Assembly: GCF_000219625.1 (NCBI RefSeq)
Contig: NC_018218.1
Location: 558,001 to 622,000 of the forward strand
Direction: 5' to 3'
Source of the DNA: Zymoseptoria tritici IPO323
Lineage: Eukaryota > Ascomycota > Dothideomycetes > Mycosphaerellales > Mycosphaerellaceae
Length of the DNA: 64,000 bases
Positions 1-10,252 of the stretch are shown in pieces. The notes beneath the pieces were generated by a model. It saw only the letters and a program-made list of their open reading frames with translations, did not search any database and was not told where the DNA came from. How positions within the stretch are numbered: the stretch's first letter is position 1; every line of letters starts with the position of its first letter. A program made the translations under genes and the position numbers.

Positions 1-2130
1 GAAGATTTCTTAATAATTATTAAAGATAAAGTTTAACAGCCCGGAGCTCGCTCCGGTGGAGGACAACCCCGCGAAGTTAATAGATTTCAGTACGTGACGG
101 GCGCAACATGGATTTCAGCTGCGGGGCGGGGAAACCTCGGCTTGGCTAGAGCTAATAAGAGCACTGGAAATCCTCGAAAACTAACAACACCCTCACCAAA
201 ACTATTGGTATAGCCCCACTTTAATCTAGCTTTAAAATTCGTCGAATCCAGCAGAATCTTAGCCGTATTTACCACATTTCTAGTCCTCTCGAGGGTGCGG
301 GAGCATCCGCTTAGCTAGCAACAGAGATATATCAATAAACCATGAACTCCTCACGACCTATTAGCTTAATAACCACACGGTGGAATATATTTATATTAAT
401 ATCTGATGTATATATGTATCTATTAAAGACGTAGTGAAGTCGTTATAGTCCGAAAAAAATCGTGTGGCGGATAGTTAAGCACCTACTATCGAACGACGCT
501 GTTAGCTTGCTCCGCGCTAATTGCCCTTCAAACCCTCCCTTATTTTACAGAGCGCGTCGACGTCCAGCTCCATGTTGTCGCTAATGTCGATAATGTGCGT
601 CAACTAGCTGAAGAGCGAGCTGTTGTAGAAGTACCTGGCCGACGTAGGGTTAATGTCGAAGCCCTGGCTAATGTTAAGATACATGCGCTAGGTTATTAGT
701 AGTCGCTCCTTGTCGATTAGATCCATTGCTCGATAAGGCTAGTCGACCGGCACGAGGCTGGCAAACGCATCCTTAAGAGCGTTACTAAGCACCTTCGCAC
801 TAGTGCTTCGTTACGCTCTAAACGAGGGCGGAGGTGCCGGAGTTAGTAGCTGCTTAGTAGACTTCCGCTTCTTGCGAACGAGGCTATTCTTATCGACATC
901 GAAGGGGTCGTTATCGTCGTCGTCCGCTAGAGCCTGAGACTTAGCTAAAGTCGCTGTTGTTACTGTTGTTGCTGCAGCTAGAGTAGTTGGTGCTGCTACG
1001 GCGGCTAGAGTAGTTAGTGCTACTGCGGCGGCTAGCTCGTCGTCGTCGTCGTAGGTTACTATTCTCGAATTGCGGTCTCTCTTCGTTCGCGCGTGCTTAC
1101 CGGTAGCAATCTTCTTGTTAAAGATTACCGCATACTACTTAACCTAGGGGCATGGCCGGTGCCGCAGCTTCGTAGCATGCTTGTAGCTATTAGCCTTTAA
1201 GTAATCGTCCTAGACCCTATTAGATGCCGTAATAGTTCTATCGCTCTTAACGCCGAATCCGGAGACATCTTGTAGGATAATGTATGCCGAATATACGCTC
1301 TTAATAGCCGTTATCTTGCTCTAAATAGACGACTATGCAACTAGTTGCTCGGCCATCTCGGAGAGCGTGCTAATAAGGTGCTGTCTGCCCTTAGGCTTAA
1401 GGTTTTAGTCGGTGTAGTTGTTCTGCTCGATCTAACGCGTCTAGTAGGTTACTAGGAATGTCTCTATTGCGGTCGTCTAGTTTACTGCCTTAGTACGCTT
1501 GCTCTTGCTATAGCTCTAGCTCTAACTCTGCTTCTGGCTCTAAGCAATAGCTAATATAATAGCATCTGCGGCGATAGATGCGATCTTCTTATTATCCGTA
1601 AGAGGCTGGCTCCGGCTCTAGCTATAAGGCTGGCTCTAAGCACTAGCTAGTAGCTAAGAGCCGACTTAAGAGTCGTTAATACGTTAAGAGTCGTCAAAGT
1701 CGTGCAGCGACTGCGTGTTAGCGAGAAACTCGTCCTCGAATAGCTAAGAATCCGACTCTCTAAGCAGGTAGGGGTCGATCTAAGGCTTAGGGGTAGAGTA
1801 TTAAGAGGTTATGTTAACGGGCTCGAATCTTAATAGTTTTACGGCGGAAAATAATAGTTAGTAGCCCAAACGAGAGCGCTTAATATCTTCTGTCGTTCTA
1901 GCATAGCGCTAGTATTTATATAGGTCGTAGTAGTAGATGTTTGATAGTGTGAATGTTGTATAAGAATACGCGAATCCTTAAAATGTGACGAATTTGATAT
2001 TGCGGCTCTACCCGCGGAGTGCGGCTAGACCCGCTTTTGAATAAAAACCGAGGTTTACCGAACGACAATAGCAACAACATCTACCTTTAGACCTCTTAGT
2101 GGACGACGAGGCGCCCTTATTTAGCGTTAG
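1..2130. repeat. RIP-mutated degenerate repeat block
   Basis: Base use differs sharply from the rest of the window: TpA-rich text full of 'tta', 'cta' and 'tag', then an abrupt change to normal sequence near 2130-2160. No open frame of useful length survives on either strand. The stops in the recognisable minus-strand reading frame are all TAG or TAA, as expected when CpA becomes TpA on both strands, the signature of fungal repeat-induced point mutation. The left edge lies outside the window, so element type and full length are unknown. A short GTC run at about 1039-1053 encodes an Asp run on the minus strand. Confidence 0.75.
500..1900 (-). pseudogene. RIP-inactivated Myb/SANT-like domain protein
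   Basis: Read on the minus strand in one unchanged frame from about 1800 down to about 540, the sequence gives a coherent protein interrupted by more than twenty stops, all TAG or TAA and never TGA. The part from about 1480 to 1080 fits the Myb/SANT-like DNA-binding domain (PF12776 type). Trp or Gln positions are replaced by stops, a 'DVSGFGVKSDRTITASNRV' block (about 1270-1215) is followed by a stop where Trp is expected, and a 'IFNKKIATGKHARTKRDR' block follows. A run of acidic residues and a basic 'RKKRK' come after. Such proteins are known from plants and fungi, often near transposons. That the gene belongs to a mobile element is inference; that it is dead is directly visible. Confidence 0.7.
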
Positions 2131-3885
2131 TCTTACAGCATTATATCACGCTATCTGAGGGTAATTCAGTCCGCGTCAGACAGCCCTGTGGCCATATGAG
2201 GCAGTCTCATAAGATCGATAAACGAGGCTGGAAAATTCTCCGAACGAGCCCTTAGAACTAGCTTCGGAGCAACTTTGATGCCCCAGGACATCTCAGTCTA
2301 GACTCTCACTATTGCTCATTAGCAGTAGCAGAAGCCATCCGCGGAGCCTCAATATCATCCTCAAAAGCAAACATCCTATCTTTGGTGGTCATCATCCTTC
2401 AACATCCACACACCATCTCACGCAACGTCTGGACGTTCACTCATCGTCACCACCGTCATCATCGTTGCCGTCCGCTCTCCTGACATCGACGCCTCCCAAA
2501 GCATCGACGCTGTGAGCTTCAACTATCTGCGGGGCTGTCAATAAAATAGTGCAAGCAATACACAACCCTCTCGCTCTGCCTGCAATCGGACCTTGTCGAA
2601 CTGTGCCATCTTCCACAACACATGTCTTTCACATTGGGCGCATGTCGAAGCTGACGTAGGTGGCCCGACAATCCTCAGATGGTAGCACAACTTCACGCCT
2701 CAGGCACCTCCCTCAAAGCCACCTCGTAAGCTTCCACCTCCTGTCTGTCTGCAGACTGTCTCTCACAAACCCCAACATCACTCCCATTCTACACAAGAAT
2801 CCTACGAAAAGACCTGCTTATCTGATCAGCACTCCACTTTCCAACCACATGCCATCCGAAAACATGTCATGATGAACATGAGGTGCATAAAATTCAATAC
2901 TTGCACGTTTGCACTGGCCCGAAGAAGTTCTTCGGTTCAGGTGACGCAGGGTGATGTAAAGCGCGTGGAGATGGTCGGAGGAAGACAGCCATGCCCTTGG
3001 AATCCTTCCGGCAATGCTTGCCGTGACTCTCGTGGGTCATGGAACGACGCATCTACACGGACGAGGTTCATCGACTTCATGCAAAGTCGAACGGATCAAG
3101 ATAAAGAGATCTCGCTTCAGCAAGCTCGTCGACCTTCTGAATCATGGACTTCCTCCCCCACTCTCGGTCAGTCAAAATTTTCGACGACAGTACCTTGAGG
3201 AAGGTGAATGAAGCGGTATGAATGATGGGCGAATCTCTTGACTCTTGCCGTCCAGGTCCCCGATGCCTCAAGTCGCCAATGTGAAAGAAAGGCATGTTGT
3301 TCGCGAGGAACAAAGAACCTAGAGTCGGCCTCCTGTCGAACGCCGAAGTGTACGCAACTACCACCTTGCATCAGACATCCGCCGCGCAATTCCCAAGCCA
3401 CATCGTCTCACACGCCTGGAACTGTCCGCCATTGACTGGAACAGTTTTCATATGAGCAGTTTTCATTTCTGCGAATCTCTCTCTCCTCGGTTCTGCGTCC
3501 CCTTCCTACTCTCCCTCACCTTCCATATACACACATTTGACAAGACCTTCAATCCTCTACCCTGCGTTCTGCTTTTCTTCATCCTCTATTATTATACACA
3601 CATTTTGCAAAATACGATCGCTTCTTTATCCGGAAATATGCCTACATCTATTGTGCAGCTCGGCGTCGACCTTGTGCTCGCCATGCTTTCGACCCTCGCC
3701 ACAATGAGCTTTGTCCTGGATTATCGAGACCTTTGTGCAGCGACAGACACAATGCCTTGTCGACCTGCACAATGGCCTTTCGGCCGGCACAATGCCTTGT
3801 CGACATACATGGTCTGATGCTCCCAGACTATAAGAAGCGAACTGTCTCCGCATCCCTTCGCCCCGGCAATCAATCAATCGCAATC
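2131..3885. other. intergenic, no gene seen
   Basis: Normal-composition DNA with only short overlapping frames and no recognisable domain on either strand. Just upstream of the RING-finger gene there is a 40-bp-period imperfect duplication: 'cacaatgccttgtcgac' occurs at 3748-3764 and again at 3788-3804, with a related 'gcacaatggcctttcggcc' between them. A TATA-like 'actataag' at about 3828 lies some 58 bp before the chosen start of the RING gene and could be its core promoter. Confidence 0.5.
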
Positions 3886-5706
3886 ATGACCGCAGAAATG
3901 ACCTTCGACATGGCGCAGAACATTTTCAGCAAGACTAAGCAGGCCTTGGAGGAGCTGGATGAACCGCTTCTGCCCGTTTCCGGAACATTTCACAAAGTCG
4001 ACGTTGTCCATCCTGTCCTCGTGCTACTTAAGGAGAACGAACAGGTTTGTATGATGTCCTCGGCCTCCAACGCTCCCGCAAGATACGATCCGACCGCACC
4101 TCTTGTTCTCGATGCTGCTGTGACTGCTCACGCTGGTCGTGACAATCGCTCCGAAACCAGCATGTGCTCCTTCTACGAGAGCACCGCATCGGCCGCGAAC
4201 AGCGAACCGAATCTTGCCGGAACCTTTTTTGAAGACCCGCAAGAGTTCTACGAGAGCACCGTATCGGTCGCGGACAGCGAACCGAATCTTGCCGGAACAT
4301 TTTTCGAAGACATGCAAGAGCTCGTTCTTTTCCATGGCCGTACCGTCCTGAGCACCCTGCCATACATGAGGGTCGGGGATGTGACACCTCGGATAAGACT
4401 CGTGGTCTTCACCGAGCTGTGTCGACCTGGTGCCAGACACCTCGAGCTCTACAAGATGTACGAAATGAAAGGAGGGGAGTTCAGAACGGCTGCGGAACAA
4501 GTCGACGGTGCTGACTACCCACAGTGGATCTGCGATTTGGACGATTTGATGTTCCGCACCAGTGATCGAGCATGTCGCCACGTTGCTTTCCGATTCCATG
4601 GACCTCACATGGAAGGTAGGTACGCTGGTAACCCGACAATGGGCATAGGCAAATTTGGGCTTTCGCGTCATCCCCCATACGACGTGGCACTTAATAGTGT
4701 AGCCACTACGATGGCCGTCAACCAACTTTCAGAAGCTGACCGGACATGTCTCTACTGTACGGAGAGCTACCTCGATGTAGGCCACGAGCCCACCATCCCA
4801 CCCTGCGGCGTTGCGTCCCACGTTTTCTGCCGCAGCTGTATGATCCGACAGTGCGAATTCAACGATCCGAAGACCGTATCCTGCCCGCAATGCAGACGGT
4901 TATTCTTCACAGCTCCCAGAGAACTCGACTACCTCGTCTTTGGCATGATCAACGGCGAGTACTGGAACGATTCAAGGTACACCAAGTGGGAGAACTTGCA
5001 GCGTTCCTTTGCTGACCTCGACCGAAGTTCCAATATCGGAGAAAACGATGGACAGCACTTCATGCCAAACAATACCTCCGCCCTCTTCAACATGTGGCTG
5101 ACTCTCATCAGCGACGATCTCGCCGACGGCACCGAACACGATCACAAACGTCTCGACTTCACCCCTGAGTTCCGCAAACTCCTCCTTGCGGTCGAAAGCG
5201 GTTTCCGACTCAACTACGGAGTTGAGTATGCTGGCCCTGTGTCAACCGCTGCCCTACGCTCTCAAATGCACGACTCCATCTTGGCTGCTTTCATCTCAGG
5301 TTGGAGAACAAACTACGCCTTCCCAATGACCCTTGAGGAAAAAGCACGCCTCGACCTCGCCCAGCTCTCCGAACCCCAACTCTTCAGGCCAGGCATGGCA
5401 GAAGCCATCGAGCGCTCCATCGAACGCCTCGCTCGTGCGCTGAAGTTGCGAGTTTGTCCTTGTGGTGCGCCGGGAGATGATTTCGGCAAGCATTATCATG
5501 GCGATCGGTACTTTTGGAGTCTGGAGGATTTCGTGAGGCGGGAGCATATCACGAATGGGCTTCACCTACTTCCCAACGAAGAGGGTGACCTCGGCGTCAG
5601 GTTCAATGTGGAGATGACGATGGCGGAGCATGCGGCGGCGACGGATGGGATTCGACGAAGGTTGGAGGCGTTGGAGATGGAGTGTCGGATTGCGCTGGAG
5701 GAGTAG
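3886..5706 (+). CDS. RING-finger (C3HC4-type) protein, putative E3 ubiquitin ligase
   Basis: Uninterrupted reading frame of 606 residues from the ATG at 3886. The same frame is open further upstream to 3733, but those residues come from a small tandem repeat and a TATA-like region, so the ATG followed by 'TAEMTFDMAQ' is preferred. Residues about 288-336 form a RING finger: C-x2-C, then Cys-x4-His ('CGVASH'), C-x2-C, and a closing CPQC. RING fingers bind E2 enzymes and usually mark E3 ubiquitin ligases; here that activity is inferred. Residues about 96-145 hold a 25-residue tandem duplication ('FYEST...SEPNLAGTFFED') encoded by a 75-bp direct repeat at 4171-4320. The rest has no family I recognise. 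No intron is needed. Confidence 0.8.
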   Translation: MTAEMTFDMAQNIFSKTKQALEELDEPLLPVSGTFHKVDVVHPVLVLLKENEQVCMMSSASNAPARYDPTAPLVLDAAVTAHAGRDNRSETSMCSFYESTASAANSEPNLAGTFFEDPQEFYESTVSVADSEPNLAGTFFEDMQELVLFHGRTVLSTLPYMRVGDVTPRIRLVVFTELCRPGARHLELYKMYEMKGGEFRTAAEQVDGADYPQWICDLDDLMFRTSDRACRHVAFRFHGPHMEGRYAGNPTMGIGKFGLSRHPPYDVALNSVATTMAVNQLSEADRTCLYCTESYLDVGHEPTIPPCGVASHVFCRSCMIRQCEFNDPKTVSCPQCRRLFFTAPRELDYLVFGMINGEYWNDSRYTKWENLQRSFADLDRSSNIGENDGQHFMPNNTSALFNMWLTLISDDLADGTEHDHKRLDFTPEFRKLLLAVESGFRLNYGVEYAGPVSTAALRSQMHDSILAAFISGWRTNYAFPMTLEEKARLDLAQLSEPQLFRPGMAEAIERSIERLARALKLRVCPCGAPGDDFGKHYHGDRYFWSLEDFVRREHITNGLHLLPNEEGDLGVRFNVEMTMAEHAAATDGIRRRLEALEMECRIALEE

Positions 5707-5942
5707 TCGGGGATGCTGGCATCTCAAACACTCCTGTCTGACCCACTGAGCGTAGCACAACACACCTATAGAACATCACCATTAATGATCACTTCATACG
5801 TACAACCTATTCACCAAGTTGTCTCATTCACATAAAAACTGTCGACCGAATGTCTACATCACACACCAACAAATTCTCCCTCTCACTCGACTCCACCTTC
5901 TGAAACGTCTCCCTCACACTGACTACTCAAGCAAGCCTTTTC

Positions 5943-7787
5943 AACGCGCCTCACCCCATCCTCCCCTTTCACATCCCCCCCTCTCCTCTCCTGCCGCGCA
6001 AATCTCCCGCCTCTCATCCACAACCGCCTCTTTCGCGAGCACAGTAGCTTGCTCATACGTCCACTTCGCTCCAGGAGCGAATTTCAACTCAAACACTCGA
6101 TCGATCTCATCCAACGACAGGCTCCTCGTCTCAGGATAGAAGATGTAGATGAACGGCAGCCAGAAAGCGTTGCTAACAGCGAAGATGATGTACAGGCGGG
6201 CCGGCGATTTTCTGAATACCTGATGAGAAATCCAAGTCAGCAATTGTGAAGAGCAGAGAGAGGAAGCTTTTTGGACCATCACTTACCAATCGGCGTGATC
6301 GACACAATAATATAAACACAGACCCAAATTCGTCGTCATCGCCGTCGCGGCGCCGATATTTGCGGGCTCGATTCGAGTTGATTTCCGAAGGGTAGAGGGA
6401 GTCCAATAGCCATGAACGAGAGGCCGAAGAAGAAGAAGTAGTAAATGAAGATAAACGCCACAGCGACTCCATTCATCGCTTTGCTCCCCCCGCCGAGCCC
6501 GATTGCCGCCATAGCGAAGCACAAACTCTGACCTGCTGCGTCGAACAGCATGAGTTTCCTACGATCGAATCGTTCGATTGTCCACATGGCCACGGCGCCC
6601 CAGAACATCTACTGCATGGAGTCGCAAGCCGATCAGATGAGGGACATGCGTGCGGGTGGAGAAGCCGAAGGACATCGTTCCAGGACGACGGGGAGGTTTA
6701 GTACGCCACGACCTGTTGAATGTCAGTACCGACCTTCCGATGAGATCCTTGCTCAGGAGACTCACGTTGACGCCACCCATCTGCTGCATAACATGTGCCC
6801 CCATCCCGAGCAAAAATTCTCCTCGGCGTCTGCTGTCTTCCATTCCCCAGCGCCTCGCGCCAGCCAACTTGTCCTTCCTCCTTCCCCCTCTCAATCGCCT
6901 CCCGCATCAACTCAAACGACTCGTACACCTCATCATCTTCAACTCCCTTCCCATAAAGTCTTGCAATCGCACCGTTTGCTTCCTCCTCCCTACCCTTTAA
7001 GCACAACCCCCTCAGACTCTCGACTAAGAACGGCACAATGCCTGCAGTGCCCAGAGCGAGGAGTGACTGCAACCCCAGTGGAAACCTCCAGGAGACTTCG
7101 TTGTCAGGCAGATATGTAAAGCCGAAATTGATCCAATTCGTAAGCACGAATCCGCCAACGAGACAGGTCAATTCGAACGTCACGAGGCGGCCGCGGAGAT
7201 GTGGGCGACTTGTTTCCGCTTGCCACATGGGGATTGCGGTGGTGTTGACGCCGATGCCGACGCCTGCGATGATGCGGTCGGTTATCATCTGAAATTCACA
7301 AGGACATGTCAGCGAACGTGTCGATCAGGTGAAAGGCGGAACTTACATGTGGAACAGTATACGCCGTCGCTTGCAGCAGTCCGCCGATGAAAATGAATCC
7401 GCAGCCGAGCACGACGTTCTTCCTGCGACCGAATCTATCGCCCGTGAAGAGGCTGAGGATCGCGCCGAAAATGCATTCCCAGAGTGTATGTGGACACGAC
7501 TTGGCCTTGGAGGGTGGTGTCCGGCTGATTGAAAGTGCGCAGAAAGGAAGGATCGGTCACTGGAATGAAGTTAATGACAAGATCCATCATACGAGTGGGA
7601 TTTGTGACGGGAACTCACAAAGACAGCCTAACAAGCCTTGGTCATAACGTGGTTTTCTTGTCAGTTTGCTTCCGGGCCAAAAGGGAAAGGGTAACGGGAC
7701 TTATCAAAAAAGCAAAAATCCCAGTCCACAAGATGCACAGATTCTCACCAATAATGATTGGCCTTCTAATGCTGTCGTCGGTCCCAT
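5943..7787 (-). pseudogene. MFS sugar/quinate transporter pseudogene
   Basis: The remains of a whole MFS sugar transporter can be followed on the minus strand. It starts 'MGPTTALEGQSLLVRICASC' at 7787, then 'GFLLF', 'YDQGLLGC', the loop motif 'GDRFGRRK' (about 7420), 'GVGIGVNTTAIPMWQAE', 'WRF', 'MGGVN', 'WTIERFDRRKL', 'LYPSEINSNRAR', and the C-terminal signature 'PETRSLSLDEID' (about 6110). The frame breaks repeatedly, often at an extra base in a short A or T run: near 7473, 6815, 6405, 6360 and 6330. There are also in-frame stops near 6705, 6632 and 6612, and the donor after 'GFLLF' reads GATAAGT instead of GGTAAGT. An intact intron remains near 6236-6286 (GTAAGT...CAG). When intact, such proteins import sugars or quinate through 12 membrane helices. 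Confidence 0.8.
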
Positions 7788-8183
7788 GGCGATTAAATGC
7801 GTGCGAAGCAAATTGCACAAGGAGGAATAGATCGTGGGACATTGCAAATGTCCTCTTTCAGGCACGCCATACGGAGGCGAGGCCCACTGCCGTCGGCCCA
7901 AAGCCGCTTCTCCTCACTCTCTCGCAGGAGTCTTCTCCTCCCTGTGCGACCATGCGACCGTCCAGTCGGTTCGCTTCCAAGGCCACGACGACGGCTATCT
8001 GCGTCGCATGCGGAGAACTCGATAGTACTGCACGATCCTGCACTGCAAAGAACGGCAGCTCGAGCAAAGCTTTGCAGGGATTCTGCAGGTCTTCCTGCAG
8101 CAGCTTCGCCGCAAAGCTCGTCAAGTTCTGAAGAATTGTCGATCTGTAATATCATCAATGTATACAAATCTTCATTCACACTT
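7788..8183. other. intergenic
   Basis: About 400 bp between the start of the dead transporter and the 3' end of the SGNH hydrolase, both on the minus strand. It would contain the former transporter promoter. No coding signal is recognisable. Confidence 0.4.
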
Positions 8184-9685
8184 CTACAACTCATGCAATC
8201 TCGTCCAATTACTCATATCCTCCTTGGGCGGGTACATCCACGCGGACTGCGATTTATTCGTGACAAAGTAATCGCGGTCCCAGCCTACATTTCACGTCAG
8301 CATTCAAGAAATCTAACCTTCAATACGTGTTCGCGAAGGCGGATTCCTTCGCGAAACATCAACATACCTTTCAAAGCCCCACACGCCAGCGTTTCCTGTT
8401 GACTCCAAAACGTCGGCGCTTTGGAACCCGGTTCCCTCGCCGGCTGGATCCATTCTTCAGGTAGGAGTTTGATGGCTTCAAACCAAGCTGCTGCCATGGC
8501 GTTGTAGCCCTTTTCGGAGGGGTGGATGCCTGAGTCATCGAGGTTGCTATAAAAGATGGACGGTCAGTACGAGAGCAGAACGGGGTCCCGTTGAGAGACG
8601 AAAAAGGAGAATAGCACTCACTACCCCACCGCGTTGAACATGTCCACTATGCCCACCCGGAACCCCTGCTTCCTTTTCTTCTCCACCAGTCCCGGAATCT
8701 GCGAATTGAACTTCCGCACTCGCTCGGTATCCTTCAGATCCGTGAGATTGTCCGTGATTTGCGCCACGATCAGGGCGGCGTCGGGGTTCTCGCATAGAAT
8801 CGCATCCATGAGATTTTCCAGCCGGATAATCTCAGATTCGTGTGGTTCCGTAGGAGGCAGACCAAAACCTTCGTTGCAGTCGTTGGTGCCCGCGCCGAGG
8901 AGTACGAGGTTCGGGTGCTGGGTGAGAATATTGTTTGCCATGATTTTTTCTTGGATTACGACCATGGCTTGGCCGCCCCAGCCTTCGTGCTGATTGTCTG
9001 GGTTGTTGTCGCCCGTTTCTTTTGTGCCGATGAAGTCCACCGAGCGTCCTGTTCGATACGTAAGCAAATAGCGGTTTCACATAGCGCTCGGTCTTTCGCA
9101 CCTTCCTGCACTAAGTGATTCCTCAACGGAAGTCGCCATCCATTGTTCCCATTTCGTTCCTTTCTGCCTCAATCATCAGCTTCACGAAATCCACAAGTCT
9201 CCTTCGAACTGCACGCACCCTTCCGTAATGCTGTCGCCAACGGGGAGAATCCTTAGCGGCACATTGATGACAGAGTGACTACCAGGTTGTTCGGAGTCGC
9301 TCTTCGCGGAGGCGGGAGTGTCGTCGCCTTTTGTCTCCGGAATGGAGTCGCCTTTCGTCTCCGGAGTAGAGTCGCCGTTCACCACCTCCTCACCACCCTC
9401 ATCCTTTCCCTCCGTCTTCGCCTCACCCTTCCCCTCCGGAAGAAACTCATCTATAAACTCCGGCCTCCACTCACTCCAATCGCCTTTTCCCTTGAACGGC
9501 ATCGAAACCTGCGCCATCCTATTCCGTACATCTATCCTTCTCGTCAGCAAAATGTCACACATCAAAATCTCCCAGCCAATGGACTTCAAGATACCATTAT
9601 TCCGCCCCAACGAAATCACAACCAAAGAAATCACGGCCGCGGCGAGTAACCAGCGGACTCGCAATAAAGAGGCGAAGATTGACAT
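8184..9685 (-). CDS. secreted or membrane-anchored SGNH/GDSL hydrolase
   Basis: Several exons on the minus strand carry the SGNH blocks in order: 'GDSITEG' with the nucleophile Ser (about 9235), 'GWGGQAM' (about 8975), 'GTNDCN' (about 8880), and 'DSGIHPSEKGYNAMA' with the Asp/His pair (about 8525). The family hydrolyses esters of lipids or carbohydrates. From the ATG at 9685 the protein opens with a hydrophobic signal or anchor segment ('WLLAAAVISLVVISL'), followed by a Glu/Lys/Thr-rich linker with 'PETKGD' repeats before the catalytic domain. Introns at 8547-8632 and 8285-8367 splice cleanly, ending in 'NWTRLHEL'. The first junction is not clean: after 'GDSITEG' (donor GTGCGT near 9216) the next exon frame ('NRYLLTYRTGRSVDFIGT') is preceded by a TGA near 9077 with no usable acceptor between. 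The frame is also open upstream to 9892. Alive or recently damaged is undecided. Confidence 0.65.
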
Positions 9686-10252
9686 GACGACGCGTGCGGA
9701 CACGTGGAAGAGGAAGAGGTGGTGTTCATTGAGACTCAGGAGGGTGCGGACGGGAAATACGGTTGGCGTTGCCGTGGTTCGGAGAGGGTCTCGCGGGAGA
9801 GGCGTGATTAGGAGAGGTCCAAAGCAGGGACCTGACGGAGCGCGGGCCGGAGTGGATCCGAATCCGAGAATGAGAGCAAATACGACAGACAATCTCGCGC
9901 TCTGCGATCTTCCTTGACTGTCAGTACTGGTGTGATATGAGCTTCACTTTTGGACCATTGGGGAATCACGAAAACATCTGAGGCATGTAGAACATGTCAT
10001 TCATTCCAGCGTAAGTCGCCATATTCGACTGGTGTATGTATACACGAGCTATCGCGACACCGTCCCTCAAAACAACATCAAAAAAGAAGTAAACTCAATG
10101 CCCTGGGTCAAAAAGCCCACAAAGCTGTAAGATGCCCAATCCCAGTTTTCCCATTACGAAAACATCAGAAACGTAAGCTGCGAGTGCGGACACCTGTAAT
10201 GCGACTCTCTCTATGCCTTCCCAAAACTCCAGCCGTCAAAAAGCAGTCCCAT
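9686..10252. other. intergenic
   Basis: About 570 bp between the SGNH hydrolase start and the stop of the Kre9-like gene. The left part can be read as an N-terminal extension of the hydrolase to 9892 but has no recognisable domain. Nothing else is seen. Confidence 0.35.

Noticed and set aside
1..2130. Centromere or subtelomere
   Set aside because: The block is short, has no telomere repeat, contains a readable dead gene and ends abruptly in ordinary sequence, so a RIP-mutated repeat explains it better.
3733..3885. Upstream extension of the RING protein
   Set aside because: These codons are made of a 40-bp direct repeat and a TATA-like promoter stretch; the ATG at 3886 is a better start.
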